The position numbers and the translations under genes were made by a program. Below, in pieces: positions 10,060 through 18,826 of a stretch of 64,000 nucleotides of DNA; the stretch's first letter is position 1, and each line of letters starts with the position of its first letter. Origin of the DNA: Anaerolineae bacterium (GTDB taxonomy: Bacteria; Chloroflexota; Anaerolineae; Anaerolineales; Anaerolineaceae); assembly GCA_013314735.1 (NCBI GenBank), contig JABUFD010000001.1:1240001-1304000 (forward strand), given 5' to 3'. Below the pieces are notes generated by a model. It made no database searches, was not told the origin of the DNA, and worked only from the letters and a program-made list of their open reading frames with translations.

Positions 10060-11228
10060 TGCTTTCTCCCAATCTGTTCATTTATCCGCTGAAATAATGC
10101 CTCATATTGTTCTGCCACCTGATCTGGCCTGTAGAAATCCCGGATCGGTTCAGCGGGTTGAATGTATGAAGCTTTGTTCTCTGCGATCTCAACAACTGCA
10201 GCGGCAAGTGCTTTGGCATCACCAATGGGAACTACCTTTCCCATTCCATGGCGCAGTACAGGTTGCCTCACCCCAGGCAGTGCAGAAGCGATACAGGGCG
10301 TTCCATTGATCATTGCCTCAATCTGAACCAGACCAAAGGATTCTGTGGAATTCAAACTGGGAACCACCAGAATATCAAGGTTCTGGTAGAAGGAAACCAT
10401 ATCTGCAGGCGACAGGTTGCCCAGAAATGTCCACTGACCAAGAGACTGGTAATGCTGAATCACAGGCAGTAACTTTTGAAAATAAGCCTCCTCGCCCATG
10501 ACGTTCTGGTAGGTACCGGCATATAGCACCTTGCATTGGGGAAATTGTGAAATTACATCTGGAAGCGCATCCAGCAGGATCTCAACGCCTTTTTCAGACG
10601 CGAAACGTGTCGCCATGCCGATCACCGGGTAATGTTCCCGGACATGATGTTGTACACCAAACCCGGTCACAGCAACAGGATCGGCCTCTGGCATGACTAC
10701 CGGTGGTTGGATCACGGTAACTTTGCTCAAATTTGCCTTTAAAAAAGGAGAATTATTTGCGAAATCGTCAGTATACGCAACAAACCCATGCGTAAAAAAA
10801 GCGGCCAGCCGGTTCATCACGTAAATCGCCAGGTTCGCCAATCGGCTGAGAAAACCTGGGGGCATATCCAGATCACAATGATAGGTGATCACCGTCGGTT
10901 TCCGCCATAATCGGCCCCGTAAGGCAACACCTGCTGCATCAAATTGGGGAAGATGTAACTGGATCACATCATGCGTTCGCACCAACCTGGTGGCAACGCG
11001 GCCAAAAGAAGGCATAATGACCCCTTTGCTGACACGGAATGCCACAGGTACGCGGATGATATGGACGCCATCCACCATTTCTTCTGCGGGTGTTGCGGGA
11101 TCAAACTGCGACGTGAGAACTGTAACCTGATGTCCCCGGTTGGCGAGTGCTTTGCATAACCGTTCGGCATATATGGTCAACCCGCTTGTATGCGGTCGAT
11201 AGTATGTGAGGACAACCAGTATCCGCAT
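10056..11228 (-). CDS. Glycosyltransferase family 4
   Basis: The start at 11228 is chosen because the translation then begins 'MRILVVLTYYRPHTSG', the usual GT-B N-terminus; a longer reading frame upstream only overlaps the epimerase gene. The 390-residue protein has an N-terminal Rossmann half (glycine-containing acceptor loop, then 'ALANRGHQVTVLTS') and a C-terminal donor-binding half with the retaining-GT E-x7-E motif in 'ESFGLVQIEAM' near residue 310. Family 4 enzymes are cytoplasmic and use NDP-sugars. The gene begins one base after the epimerase stop codon and ends in a 4-bp overlap with the methyltransferase, so all three are co-transcribed. The sugar specificity is unknown. Confidence 0.9.
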   Translation of the reverse strand: MRILVVLTYYRPHTSGLTIYAERLCKALANRGHQVTVLTSQFDPATPAEEMVDGVHIIRVPVAFRVSKGVIMPSFGRVATRLVRTHDVIQLHLPQFDAAGVALRGRLWRKPTVITYHCDLDMPPGFLSRLANLAIYVMNRLAAFFTHGFVAYTDDFANNSPFLKANLSKVTVIQPPVVMPEADPVAVTGFGVQHHVREHYPVIGMATRFASEKGVEILLDALPDVISQFPQCKVLYAGTYQNVMGEEAYFQKLLPVIQHYQSLGQWTFLGNLSPADMVSFYQNLDILVVPSLNSTESFGLVQIEAMINGTPCIASALPGVRQPVLRHGMGKVVPIGDAKALAAAVVEIAENKASYIQPAEPIRDFYRPDQVAEQYEALFQRINEQIGRKH

Positions 11229-11229
11229 T

Positions 11230-12267
11230 TCAATTCTCCGCAGAGAATAAATATTGATGTTCGGTTGCCCATTGGAACAACCGCAAGAGACCATTTTTAA
11301 CATCAATGTGTGGTGTCCAGCCCAACACCGCGTTTGCTTTGCGGATATCGGATACGTAAATCTTCTGGTCTCCCGGCCGCCATGGATGGTAGCTGACAGG
11401 AATTGGCCGACCTGCCAGATCCGAAAGAAACTGGCTGAACTCAACCCATATCGACATGGTGTTTTTTGGACCACCGCCCACATTGAACACTTCACCCGCA
11501 CTGGTATTGATATTGTTAATGGCGGCGTCATAGGCGTTCAACAAGTCATCAACAAACAACACATCCCTGACTTGTTTTCCATTTCCATAGATCGAAATCG
11601 GTTTTCCCGTCAAGGCTGCGATCACGAACCATGCCACCCATCCCTGGTCCTCGATCCCAAATTGCCGGGTACCATAGATGCAACTTTGGCGCATAACAAC
11701 TGTTGGCAGTTGGTAAATGCGTGCGTAATCGCGAACATATTGGTCACCAGCCCCTTTGGAACAACCATAGGGCGAATGAAAGTCCAGGGGATGCGTTTCG
11801 GCTATCCCCAAAGGATAATCTTGATAATAATAAGCCGCATCACCTTCGGCTACGCGAACTTGTTCCATGCCGCCATACACTTTATTGGTGGAAGCATAAA
11901 TCACGACAGGCTGCTGACCTGTTTTTCGGGCAGCTTCGAGAACATTGAACGTCCCCAACGCGTTAATTTCGAAATCTTCCCGAGGATTAATCACTGAAGT
12001 CGTCACGGCCACCTGACCCGCCAGGTGGACGATCACATCCTTATTTTTTGCTGCCATTTCCAGCGTGTTGGCATCCCGGATATCACTCTGAAAGAATTGG
12101 AATGAGTCGTTACCATATTCTGATCTCAACCATTCCAGGTTTCTGATGGTCCCTGTGCGGGAAAGATTATCGTACACTGTAACAATCTCACCGCGCTCAA
12201 TTAACCGCGCTGCATAATTGGAGCCTATGAATCCTGCCCCCCCTGTAATCAGGTACTTTTTTGCCAT
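11230..12267 (-). CDS. NAD-dependent SDR epimerase, CDP-paratose 2-epimerase-like
   Basis: This 345-residue extended SDR has the N-terminal cofactor motif 'GGAGFIGSN' (residues 8-16), the catalytic Y-x3-K in 'YGCSKGAGDQY' (about residues 168-178), and 'SCIYGTRQFGIEDQGW' followed by 'KQVRDVLFVDD'. The 'RQFG..DQGW' pattern is characteristic of CDP-paratose/tyvelose 2-epimerase-like proteins, so it may epimerise a CDP-linked deoxyhexose, but related SDRs act on UDP-sugars. It lies 15 bp downstream of the flippase-like gene and one base upstream of the GT4 gene, so it probably supplies the activated sugar for that transferase. Confidence 0.83.
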   Translation of the reverse strand: MAKKYLITGGAGFIGSNYAARLIERGEIVTVYDNLSRTGTIRNLEWLRSEYGNDSFQFFQSDIRDANTLEMAAKNKDVIVHLAGQVAVTTSVINPREDFEINALGTFNVLEAARKTGQQPVVIYASTNKVYGGMEQVRVAEGDAAYYYQDYPLGIAETHPLDFHSPYGCSKGAGDQYVRDYARIYQLPTVVMRQSCIYGTRQFGIEDQGWVAWFVIAALTGKPISIYGNGKQVRDVLFVDDLLNAYDAAINNINTSAGEVFNVGGGPKNTMSIWVEFSQFLSDLAGRPIPVSYHPWRPGDQKIYVSDIRKANAVLGWTPHIDVKNGLLRLFQWATEHQYLFSAEN

Positions 12268-12282
12268 ATGATCTGCCTCTCC

Positions 12283-13305
12283 TTACCCATTTGTCTCAAT
12301 TTCTTTTTTGCGAAAAGACAGCTCCCGGAAGATCGCTGAAAAGGAACTGCCAAACCTGGCCAGGCCGATCAAACCCAGCACCCCTGTTAGCAGGTAATTC
12401 ATCAGGTGGAGTACCACCGCGGCAGCAATTCCATGGCCTTCGTTAATTCCGAACAATGCCAATCCTGCCACAAAACTGGCTTCCCAAACGCCTATACTTC
12501 CCGGCGCTGAAGGGATCGCAATTCCCAGTGAAACAATTCCATTCACCACCAACGCCCACCAGAAAGGCGCTTCAGGGGCGATGGTACGAATCACGATATA
12601 GAAATTCAAGTAATATCCCAGCCAGGCCAGCATTAAGTAGGTTGTGGTGAGTAAAAGCACCCGCCCTCTCGCAAACACAGTTGTTCCCTGCACCAGCGAA
12701 ACCATTAAGGGGTAAAGTGTTTTTGAAAACCATGGCTTTGTGGCTGTAAAACGACCCAACCAGGCCTCAACCTGCACCTGCTTCCTGGATATGATGTAGA
12801 TCGTTCCCAACACAACAGAAACAACCGCAATCGTGTAGACGGGTGTCAGCGATGACCATCCCACATTGCTGAGTAAGGGAAGCGAAATCAGAAGCGTTAA
12901 TGCAGCAAAACCCATATCCATTGTGCGTTCAATCCCCACCGATGACAGGGTATACATTGTTCCCCGCCTGGTCTGCTGGCCCATCAAGATCGAACGGCCT
13001 AATTCTCCCAACCGCAAGGGCAAAAAATTATTCAGTAAGTATCCAACACTTTCCAACAGGTAACAATCGATTAATTTCACTTCTCTGTTTAACAACATCT
13101 GCCATGCAAGCGAACGGAACAACATAGCCACCATCGCCACCAGAAACAGTATCAGGATGGATGTTATACGAAACATCGCCAACGCTTCCCCAAAGCTGAC
13201 CCAATCTACCCAGAATAGAAGGAATACTATTGCACCAAGCGATATCACCACCCCTGGAAGCCATCGCAGCAGGTTGTCTGTAAAAAGGTTTTGTTGTTGT
13301 CTCAC
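12283..13305 (-). CDS. Lysylphosphatidylglycerol synthase TM / UPF0104-type flippase-like protein
   Basis: This 340-residue integral membrane protein has about eight predicted helices and the family features '[14 protein letters not shown]' (about residues 97-110) and '[15 protein letters not shown]' (about 265-280). The UPF0104/LPG_synthase_TM family includes the flippase half of MprF and AglD-related proteins and is often encoded in glycan loci. The start is a GTG at 13305 that overlaps the lepA stop by 4 bp (GTGA), implying coupling of its translation to LepA. In this operon it may move a lipid-linked sugar or lipid across the membrane; that role is inferred from context. Confidence 0.82.
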   Translation of the reverse strand: MRQQQNLFTDNLLRWLPGVVISLGAIVFLLFWVDWVSFGEALAMFRITSILILFLVAMVAMLFRSLAWQMLLNREVKLIDCYLLESVGYLLNNFLPLRLGELGRSILMGQQTRRGTMYTLSSVGIERTMDMGFAALTLLISLPLLSNVGWSSLTPVYTIAVVSVVLGTIYIISRKQVQVEAWLGRFTATKPWFSKTLYPLMVSLVQGTTVFARGRVLLLTTTYLMLAWLGYYLNFYIVIRTIAPEAPFWWALVVNGIVSLGIAIPSAPGSIGVWEASFVAGLALFGINEGHGIAAAVVLHLMNYLLTGVLGLIGLARFGSSFSAIFRELSFRKKEIETNG

Positions 13306-15101
13306 TTGTCCTCCAACTTGAGGACCGCCATGAACGCTTCCTGGGGTATCTCTACATTCCCCACCATTTTCATTCGCTTTTTGCCTTTTTTCTGCTTTTC
13401 CAGCAGTTTTTTCTTGCGGGTAATGTCACCACCATAACATTTTGCTAAAACGTCTTTGCGAAGCGCTTTCACATTCGCTCGGGAGATAACCCGACCGGTA
13501 GAGTAAGCCTGAATGGCAACATCAAACAACTGCCGAGGAATTAATTCTTTAAGTTTACTGACGAGAGCCTGACCGCGATGATAGGCATCTTCGCGGTGAA
13601 CAATCGTCGCCAGCGCATCCACGGGATCTCCGCCAACCAGGATTTCCAGCTTAACAAGATCGCCGGGACGATATTCACCAAAGGAATAATCCATGGAGGC
13701 ATACCCACGGGTACGTGTCTTTAAGTCATCGAAGAAATCTACAATCAATTCAGAGAGCGGAATTTCATACACCAACTGAACCCGGTTTGGCGCTGGATAT
13801 TCCTGTTCAACAAAAATTCCACGACGTTTGGTTGCGAGTTCCATAACCGTTCCGTAGAAATCAGTGGGTGTGAAAATTTGCAGCCGCATCCATGGTTCAC
13901 GGATTTCAACAATATCGCCCTCCTCAGGCAAATCTGCGGGTGAATCCACTAATATGGTTTCACCCGTACGCAGCACTACCTCATATTCGACCGAGGGGGC
14001 GGTGATGACGATATCCAGATCATATTCCCGTTCAATACGTTCCTGGATAATTTCCATGTGGAATAATCCCAGGAAACCACATCGAAAACCGAAATTTAAT
14101 GCCTGCGATGTTTCCGGTTCGTACACCAGGGATGCATCATTCATCTGAAGCTTGCCAAGGGCATCCTTCAGATCAAGGTAATCTTCCCCTTCCACCGGGT
14201 AGATGCCGGCGTAGACCATCGGCTTTGCCTGCTGATATCCGGGTAATTTCTCCGCAGCCGGATTTTTCACCGAGGTGATCGTATCACCAACCCGGCATTC
14301 AGAAACTGACTTCAGGCCAGTGGCAATATAACCTACTTCGGCATTATCAAGCAAGTCTGTGGGTTTCATCACCGGGGAGAAATATCCGATTTCTACCGGT
14401 CTGATGACTATATTGGTTGACATTGCGAGGAGTGTGTCCTGTGCATTGAGTTGCCCTTCCACAACACGCACATATGCAACAGTGCCCTTGTATGAATCAT
14501 AATGAGAATCAAAGACCAATGCCTTCAGTGGCTCATCCTGCCGTCCATGCGGCGGGGGAACCTGGGTGACAATTGCTTCCAGTACTTGGTCCACATGTAA
14601 GCCTTCTTTGGCAGAAATCCGCAAAACGGTGTCCGGATCACAGCCCAGCAGATTGCTGATTTCTTCAGCAACCTCATCTGGCCTTGCAGAAATCAGGTCA
14701 ATCTTATTGATAACCGGGATGATCGTCAGATCGGCTTCTAAAGCAAGGTACAAATTTGCCAGCGTTTGCGCTTCGATCCCCTGGGATGCGTCCACGATCA
14801 ATAATGCGCCTTCACAGGCTGCCAAAGCTCGACTGACCTCATAACTGAAATCAACATGCCCTGGTGTATCGATCAAATTGAGGTGATATTCATTGCCGTC
14901 TTTCGCGGTGTATACCATCCGCACAGCAGAGGCTTTTATCGTTACCCCTTTCTCACGCTCCAGGTCCATGCTATCGAGCACCTGCTCCTTCATCTCACGG
15001 TCAGAAATGGTGCCTGTGAGTTGCAAAAGCCGGTCTGCCAGGGTTGATTTTCCGTGATCAATGTGGGCAATAATGCAAAAATTACGAATATGGGTTGTCA
15101 T
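13302..15101 (-). CDS. lepA: Elongation factor 4 (LepA)
   Basis: The full-length 599-residue ribosomal GTPase has a P-loop 'AHIDHGKST' (12-20), switch II 'DTPGHVDF' (78-85), 'NKID' (about 134), EF-Tu domain 2, the EF-G-like domains III and V, and the LepA-specific basic C-terminal region ending with '[17 protein letters not shown]' and '[14 protein letters not shown]'. EF4 acts on translating ribosomes under stress and during initiation or assembly. tlyA lies 125 bp upstream on the same strand, and the gene runs directly into the flippase-like gene through a 4-bp overlap, so it heads the envelope-glycan operon, an unusual placement. Confidence 0.98.
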   Translation of the reverse strand: MTTHIRNFCIIAHIDHGKSTLADRLLQLTGTISDREMKEQVLDSMDLEREKGVTIKASAVRMVYTAKDGNEYHLNLIDTPGHVDFSYEVSRALAACEGALLIVDASQGIEAQTLANLYLALEADLTIIPVINKIDLISARPDEVAEEISNLLGCDPDTVLRISAKEGLHVDQVLEAIVTQVPPPHGRQDEPLKALVFDSHYDSYKGTVAYVRVVEGQLNAQDTLLAMSTNIVIRPVEIGYFSPVMKPTDLLDNAEVGYIATGLKSVSECRVGDTITSVKNPAAEKLPGYQQAKPMVYAGIYPVEGEDYLDLKDALGKLQMNDASLVYEPETSQALNFGFRCGFLGLFHMEIIQERIEREYDLDIVITAPSVEYEVVLRTGETILVDSPADLPEEGDIVEIREPWMRLQIFTPTDFYGTVMELATKRRGIFVEQEYPAPNRVQLVYEIPLSELIVDFFDDLKTRTRGYASMDYSFGEYRPGDLVKLEILVGGDPVDALATIVHREDAYHRGQALVSKLKELIPRQLFDVAIQAYSTGRVISRANVKALRKDVLAKCYGGDITRKKKLLEKQKKGKKRMKMVGNVEIPQEAFMAVLKLEDK

Positions 15102-15226
15102 TCTGAATGCCTTATCAGTACCTGTAAAACAGGTATTTCCGTCTTATTATCCTGCTAATTTTACCCTGATTATCGAACCTGACATAGACGCAGAATCAAA
15201 AACCTGTGCCATCAGGCATTCATCAT

Positions 15227-16024
15227 CTACAGACATGGGAAAAGCATCTCGATCTGTTGTTGTATATCGATCGAAGCCAACCCTGGCGCTGAGTGCAGAA
15301 GAATAAGGAATTCGATGTTCCCTTTTGGGCCTTTGACCGGTGACTGCAGTAATCCCCCAATGGAAAACCCAATTTCTTCCACAAATACGGCCAGCTCCCG
15401 AAGAACCCGGACATGTACAGCAGCATCACGGATTACGCCATCGTTCCTGGCGGCGTCTTTTTTTCCCGCTTCAAATTGGGGTTTAATCAACGCGATCACA
15501 GATCCACCGTCTGCTCCAAACCATCCTTTAACGACCGGAAGCAAGATGCGCAGTGAGATGAAGGAAGCATCGATGGTTACCAATGTTACAGGTTGCGGTA
15601 ATACCTCTACATAACGTGCGTTGGTGCGCTCCATCACAATCACACGAGGGTCGGTGCGCAGTTTCCAATGCAGGATGCCATAACCGACATCAATGGCAAA
15701 CACCTGGCTTGCGCCGTATTGTAAAAGACAATCCGTAAATCCTCCTGTCGACGCCCCCACGTCAGCACAGATTACACCCTGTAAGTTGGTGCAGTTAAAA
15801 GCAAGCAAGGCGGGTTCCAATTTGTCTCCGCCTCTTGATACAAACCGCGGAGCCGCATCAATATGAACCTCCACGTCCTTGGCTACGCGCACCCCAGGCT
15901 TGATTTGTACCTGGCCGTTCACCCGCACCTCGCCAGCCATTACCAACCGCTGGGCAAGGCTGCGGCTTTCCACCAAACCCTTTTCCACCATCAGTATATC
16001 CAACCGCACGGTTTGATTCGCCAT
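15227..16024 (-). CDS. tlyA: TlyA-family rRNA 2'-O-methyltransferase
   Basis: The 265-residue protein begins with an S4 RNA-binding domain ('RLDILMVEKGLVESR', about 7-21, to about residue 65), then 'RFVSRGGDKLEPAL' and an FtsJ/RrmJ-like methyltransferase fold with SAM motif 'ADVGASTGGFTDCLL' (about 90-104), 'IDASFISLR', 'LIKPQFE' and 'SPVKGPKGNIE'. TlyA enzymes methylate 16S and/or 23S rRNA cytidines at the 2'-O. On the minus strand a TATGAT element (plus coordinates 16059-16064) could serve as -10, and AAGG precedes the ATG. It is divergent from the ubiA-type gene and lies upstream of lepA. Confidence 0.95.
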   Translation of the reverse strand: MANQTVRLDILMVEKGLVESRSLAQRLVMAGEVRVNGQVQIKPGVRVAKDVEVHIDAAPRFVSRGGDKLEPALLAFNCTNLQGVICADVGASTGGFTDCLLQYGASQVFAIDVGYGILHWKLRTDPRVIVMERTNARYVEVLPQPVTLVTIDASFISLRILLPVVKGWFGADGGSVIALIKPQFEAGKKDAARNDGVIRDAAVHVRVLRELAVFVEEIGFSIGGLLQSPVKGPKGNIEFLILLHSAPGLASIDIQQQIEMLFPCL

Positions 16025-16110
16025 TACCTTGTCGTCCTTAATATCTTAATCAACCCATATCATACCAGCGATTCGCCTTTTTTTACGCCATTCTCCGCCG
16101 CATTCCATGA

Positions 16111-16116
16111 TAAGAT
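16111..16116 (+). promoter_or_regulatory. Candidate -10 element for a leaderless transcript
   Basis: TAAGAT lies exactly 6 bases (ATTGCC) before the ATG at 16123. No Shine-Dalgarno sequence is present between the divergent tlyA start and this ATG, and no -35 match is seen at the right distance. Transcription starting 7 bases after the hexamer would begin at the A of the ATG. The same arrangement occurs at 45790. Confidence 0.45.
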
Positions 16117-16122
16117 ATTGCC

Positions 16123-17004
16123 ATGGTCAAAGCTTGGCTCCTTTCCCTCCGCCCTTCCCAATGGATCAAAAACCTGTTGATCCTTGCGGCCCTTGTTTTT
16201 GACCGGCAATTGTTCCAGGTCCAATCACTGCTTCATTCCCTGATTGGCGTGGTTTTATTTTGCCTAGTATCAAGCTCAATCTACCAGATCAACGACCTGG
16301 TTGATCGTGAGGCTGATCGCAATCATCCGAAGAAGAAATTCCGTCCAATCGCCTCAGGCGCACTGCCGATACCCGTGGCCATCACCTCAGCAATATTCCT
16401 TGGGCTGATCAGCCTCATTGGTGCATTCGTTCTATCTCCGGGTTTTGGGCAAATTTCGCTGCTTTACTTCATTTTACAGATCGCCTACTCCTTCTTCCTG
16501 AAGCGGCAACCCATCATTGATGTAATGGTGATCGCTTTCGGTTTCCTGGTCCGGGTAGCTGCCGGTGTAACGTTGATTACAGTGGAACGCTTCTCGCCAT
16601 GGTTGTATGTGTGCACCGGGCTGCTCTCGTTGTATATCGGTTTTGGTAAACGCCGTTCTGAATTGGTCACTCTCGAAGAAAGTGCCGGGATACACCGCAT
16701 CTCTTTGCGAGGTTATAATCTGCCCTTATTGGACCAGCTCATCACTGTCGTTTCGGCAACGACATTAATGGCTTACAGCCTGTATACTTTTTCTGCACCG
16801 AACCTGCCTGAAAATAATTCAATGATGCTCACCATCCCTTTTGTCGCCTATGGGATTTTCCGCTATCATTACTTAATCCAGGTCGAAGGATCAGGTGGTG
16901 CCCCTGAGGATATTATTTTAAAAGACAGACCGTTACAGGTTACTGTTGGCTTGTGGGGCATTTCAGTCATTGTCATTTTTTACCTGTTGAACATTGTGAA
17001 ATGA
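16123..17004 (+). CDS. UbiA-family prenyltransferase, decaprenyl-phosphate phosphoribosyltransferase-like
   Basis: The 293-residue membrane protein has about eight helices. The first Asp-rich motif is 'INDLVDREADRNHP' (about 56-69), followed by 'KKFRPIASG', and the N-terminus has 'LRPSQWIKNLLI'. The 'RP.QWIKN' and 'ND..D.EADR.HP.K.FRPIA.G' pattern is that of decaprenyl-phosphate 5-phosphoribosyltransferase (Rv3806c-like), a UbiA subgroup that makes polyprenyl-phosphoryl-ribose; quinone- or lipid-prenylating members are the alternative. The ATG has no ribosome-binding site and sits 6 bases after a -10-like TAAGAT. The stop overlaps the mevalonate kinase start by 4 bp, tying a prenyl-phosphate-using enzyme to isoprenoid synthesis. 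Confidence 0.85.
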   Translation: MVKAWLLSLRPSQWIKNLLILAALVFDRQLFQVQSLLHSLIGVVLFCLVSSSIYQINDLVDREADRNHPKKKFRPIASGALPIPVAITSAIFLGLISLIGAFVLSPGFGQISLLYFILQIAYSFFLKRQPIIDVMVIAFGFLVRVAAGVTLITVERFSPWLYVCTGLLSLYIGFGKRRSELVTLEESAGIHRISLRGYNLPLLDQLITVVSATTLMAYSLYTFSAPNLPENNSMMLTIPFVAYGIFRYHYLIQVEGSGGAPEDIILKDRPLQVTVGLWGISVIVIFYLLNIVK

Positions 17005-17963
17005 TCCTTGCTTCTGCCAGTGCATCAGCCAAAACCATCCTCTTTGGTGAACATGCCGTGGTGTATGACATGCCTGCCATTGCCATTCCCCTGAGTACGC
17101 TTCGTGCCTATGCCCGTATTGAGCAAGATCTGGATGCGGCAGGTTTGATTATCGAGGCACCCGACATTTTCTTCTCAATGCCTTTTTCAGAAATGGAAGA
17201 GATCCATCCGATAGGTGCTGCCATCTCCCTTTTTTACAAGACCTTCGGGCGGAACCTTCCGGCAAACCACAGGCTTTCTATTCACTCAGACATCCCCATC
17301 GCCAGCGGACTCGGCTCCGGCGCGGCAGTGTCCATCTCAATTTTCCGCGCCTTTTCCATGTTGGAATCAATCGAACTCTCTGCTTCTCAATTAAGTCGTT
17401 TGGCTTTTGAAATTGAAAAAATTCACCACGGAACCCCCTCCGGTATTGATAATACTGTCATTGCTTATGAAAAACCGATCTGGTTCATCCGGGAAAGAGA
17501 GTGTACACAACTGCAATGTCGCTATCCTTTCCATTTTCTCATCGCCAACAGCGGCATTCCATCGTCTACCGCCATCCCCGTTCGTGATGTCAGAGCGTTG
17601 TGGATGCAGAACCCCAAAAGCATTCAAGCCCTGTTTGAAGCCATCGGCGCTATAACGCACCAGGGGATCGGCGCACTGGACCAGGGTAACGCTTCCGAAC
17701 TGGGTAAACTGATGACATTGAACCACGAGATATTGCGCGAGTTGACAGTATCATCTGAACGCCTGGATGAAATGGTGTGTCGTGCCATCGCTGCCGGTGC
17801 TTACGGTGCAAAAATGACCGGCGGTGGCAGGGGTGGCAATGTACTGATCCTGGCTGAACCTGACCAGATGCCAACAATCATTTCGAACCTGAAGGAGATG
17901 GGTGTCAATCAATATTTTCAGACAGCGCTGGTGCCTCAAACATCAAACGAATCAGGGACTTAA
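17001..17963 (+). CDS. mvk: Mevalonate kinase (GHMP kinase)
   Basis: The ATG at 17001 is preferred over an in-frame codon 48 bp upstream because it gives the typical N-terminus 'MILASASASAKTILFGEHAVVY' region and overlaps the ubiA-type stop by 4 bp. The 320-residue protein has the GHMP ATP-binding motif 'PIASGLGSGAAVS' (about 99-111), 'HHGTPSGIDN' with the catalytic Asp (about 142-151), and a C-terminal glycine loop 'KMTGGGRGGN', in which the usual G-A-G-G-G core reads G-G-G-R-G. It phosphorylates mevalonate to mevalonate 5-phosphate. The partner IPK gene follows 20 bp later, which suggests the alternate mevalonate pathway. Confidence 0.9.
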   Translation: MILASASASAKTILFGEHAVVYDMPAIAIPLSTLRAYARIEQDLDAAGLIIEAPDIFFSMPFSEMEEIHPIGAAISLFYKTFGRNLPANHRLSIHSDIPIASGLGSGAAVSISIFRAFSMLESIELSASQLSRLAFEIEKIHHGTPSGIDNTVIAYEKPIWFIRERECTQLQCRYPFHFLIANSGIPSSTAIPVRDVRALWMQNPKSIQALFEAIGAITHQGIGALDQGNASELGKLMTLNHEILRELTVSSERLDEMVCRAIAAGAYGAKMTGGGRGGNVLILAEPDQMPTIISNLKEMGVNQYFQTALVPQTSNESGT

Positions 17964-17969
17964 ATCAAG

Positions 17970-17975
17970 TACAAT
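17970..17975 (+). promoter_or_regulatory. Candidate internal -10 element ahead of the IPK gene
   Basis: TACAAT ends 5 bases before the GTG at 17981 and 8 bases before the ATG at 17984, in the 17-base gap between the mevalonate kinase and IPK genes. No good Shine-Dalgarno sequence precedes either codon. It could drive a nearly leaderless IPK-dgt-greA transcript within the operon. No convincing -35 is seen. Confidence 0.3.
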
Positions 17976-17983
17976 AAGCAGTG

Positions 17984-18826
17984 ATGTCTACCGCATTCAA
18001 CGCTCCTATCTTCTTGAAACTCGGTGGTTCTTTGATCACCGAAAAAATGCATCCGCATACCCCGCGCCGCGAGAAAATTTGGGACTTATTGCGCCAAATC
18101 GATATTTTCCGCCAGGAACAACCCGACACGCCCATTATTCTTGGGCATGGTTCGGGTTCATATGGCCATGTACCAGCCCACAGATACCAGACCAGGAGCG
18201 GCGTGTCATCACCAGATCAATGGCTGGGGTTTGCGGAAGTGTGGGCAGAAGCCAGGGCATTAAATCACCTGGTTATAGAATGTTGCCGTGAATATCCTTC
18301 ACTGGGTGCCATCTCCTTTCCAGTGTCTTCTGCTGCACTTACCAGGAACGGAAGAATCATTCAGTGGAACCTCAAACCCATGCAATCAGCACTGGCACAG
18401 GGATTAATGCCAGTTGTACATGGTGATGTTGCTTTCGATGAACGCCTGGGGGGGACAATCGTTTCGACTGAAGAAATCTTTTCCAGTCTGGCTTCCACGT
18501 TTCCACCCCGGGCAGTACTGATTGCTGGTATCGAGGAGGGCGTGTATCAAGATTACCCCGAAAATACCACGCTGATTCCTGTAATTACTCCGACATCCTT
18601 CTTCCAGAGCAAGGGTCAAATCAAAGGATCCAGTGTAATGGATGTGACCGGCGGTATGCTTGATAAAGTGACCAGAATGGTTTCTATCGTTGAACAACAC
18701 CCGCGGGTATTTGGACAAATATTTTCCGGGGAATTACCAGACTCAATTTTGCGAGTTCTCCGCGGTGAGGTGATCGGGACTGTGATAAGGGGGGGATCCA
18801 TGGAAGAACTTCGAGATATCGCATGA
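17984..18826 (+). CDS. ipk: Isopentenyl phosphate kinase
   Basis: The amino-acid-kinase-fold protein (280 residues from the ATG at 17984; a GTG at 17981 is the alternative) has 'FLKLGGSLIT' with the P-loop-like lysine, 'ILGHGSGSYGHVPA' with the histidine that marks IPK substrate binding, 'VVHGDVAFD', and 'DVTGGMLDKV' near the C-terminus. IPK phosphorylates isopentenyl phosphate to isopentenyl diphosphate, the last step of the alternate mevalonate pathway described in archaea and in Roseiflexus. A fosfomycin-kinase-like paralogue is the main alternative, but the His in 'GSGSYGH' and the adjacent mevalonate kinase favour IPK. Its stop overlaps the dGTPase start (ATGA). Confidence 0.88.
   Translation: MSTAFNAPIFLKLGGSLITEKMHPHTPRREKIWDLLRQIDIFRQEQPDTPIILGHGSGSYGHVPAHRYQTRSGVSSPDQWLGFAEVWAEARALNHLVIECCREYPSLGAISFPVSSAALTRNGRIIQWNLKPMQSALAQGLMPVVHGDVAFDERLGGTIVSTEEIFSSLASTFPPRAVLIAGIEEGVYQDYPENTTLIPVITPTSFFQSKGQIKGSSVMDVTGGMLDKVTRMVSIVEQHPRVFGQIFSGELPDSILRVLRGEVIGTVIRGGSMEELRDIA

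Noticed and set aside
11229-11531. Longer N-terminal frame for the GT4 gene
   Set aside because: It lies wholly inside the epimerase gene and the GT-B fold starts cleanly at the ATG at 11228.
15119-15135. Short hairpin between tlyA and lepA
   Set aside because: The 7-bp stem has no T-run in the direction of transcription, so I do not call it a terminator.
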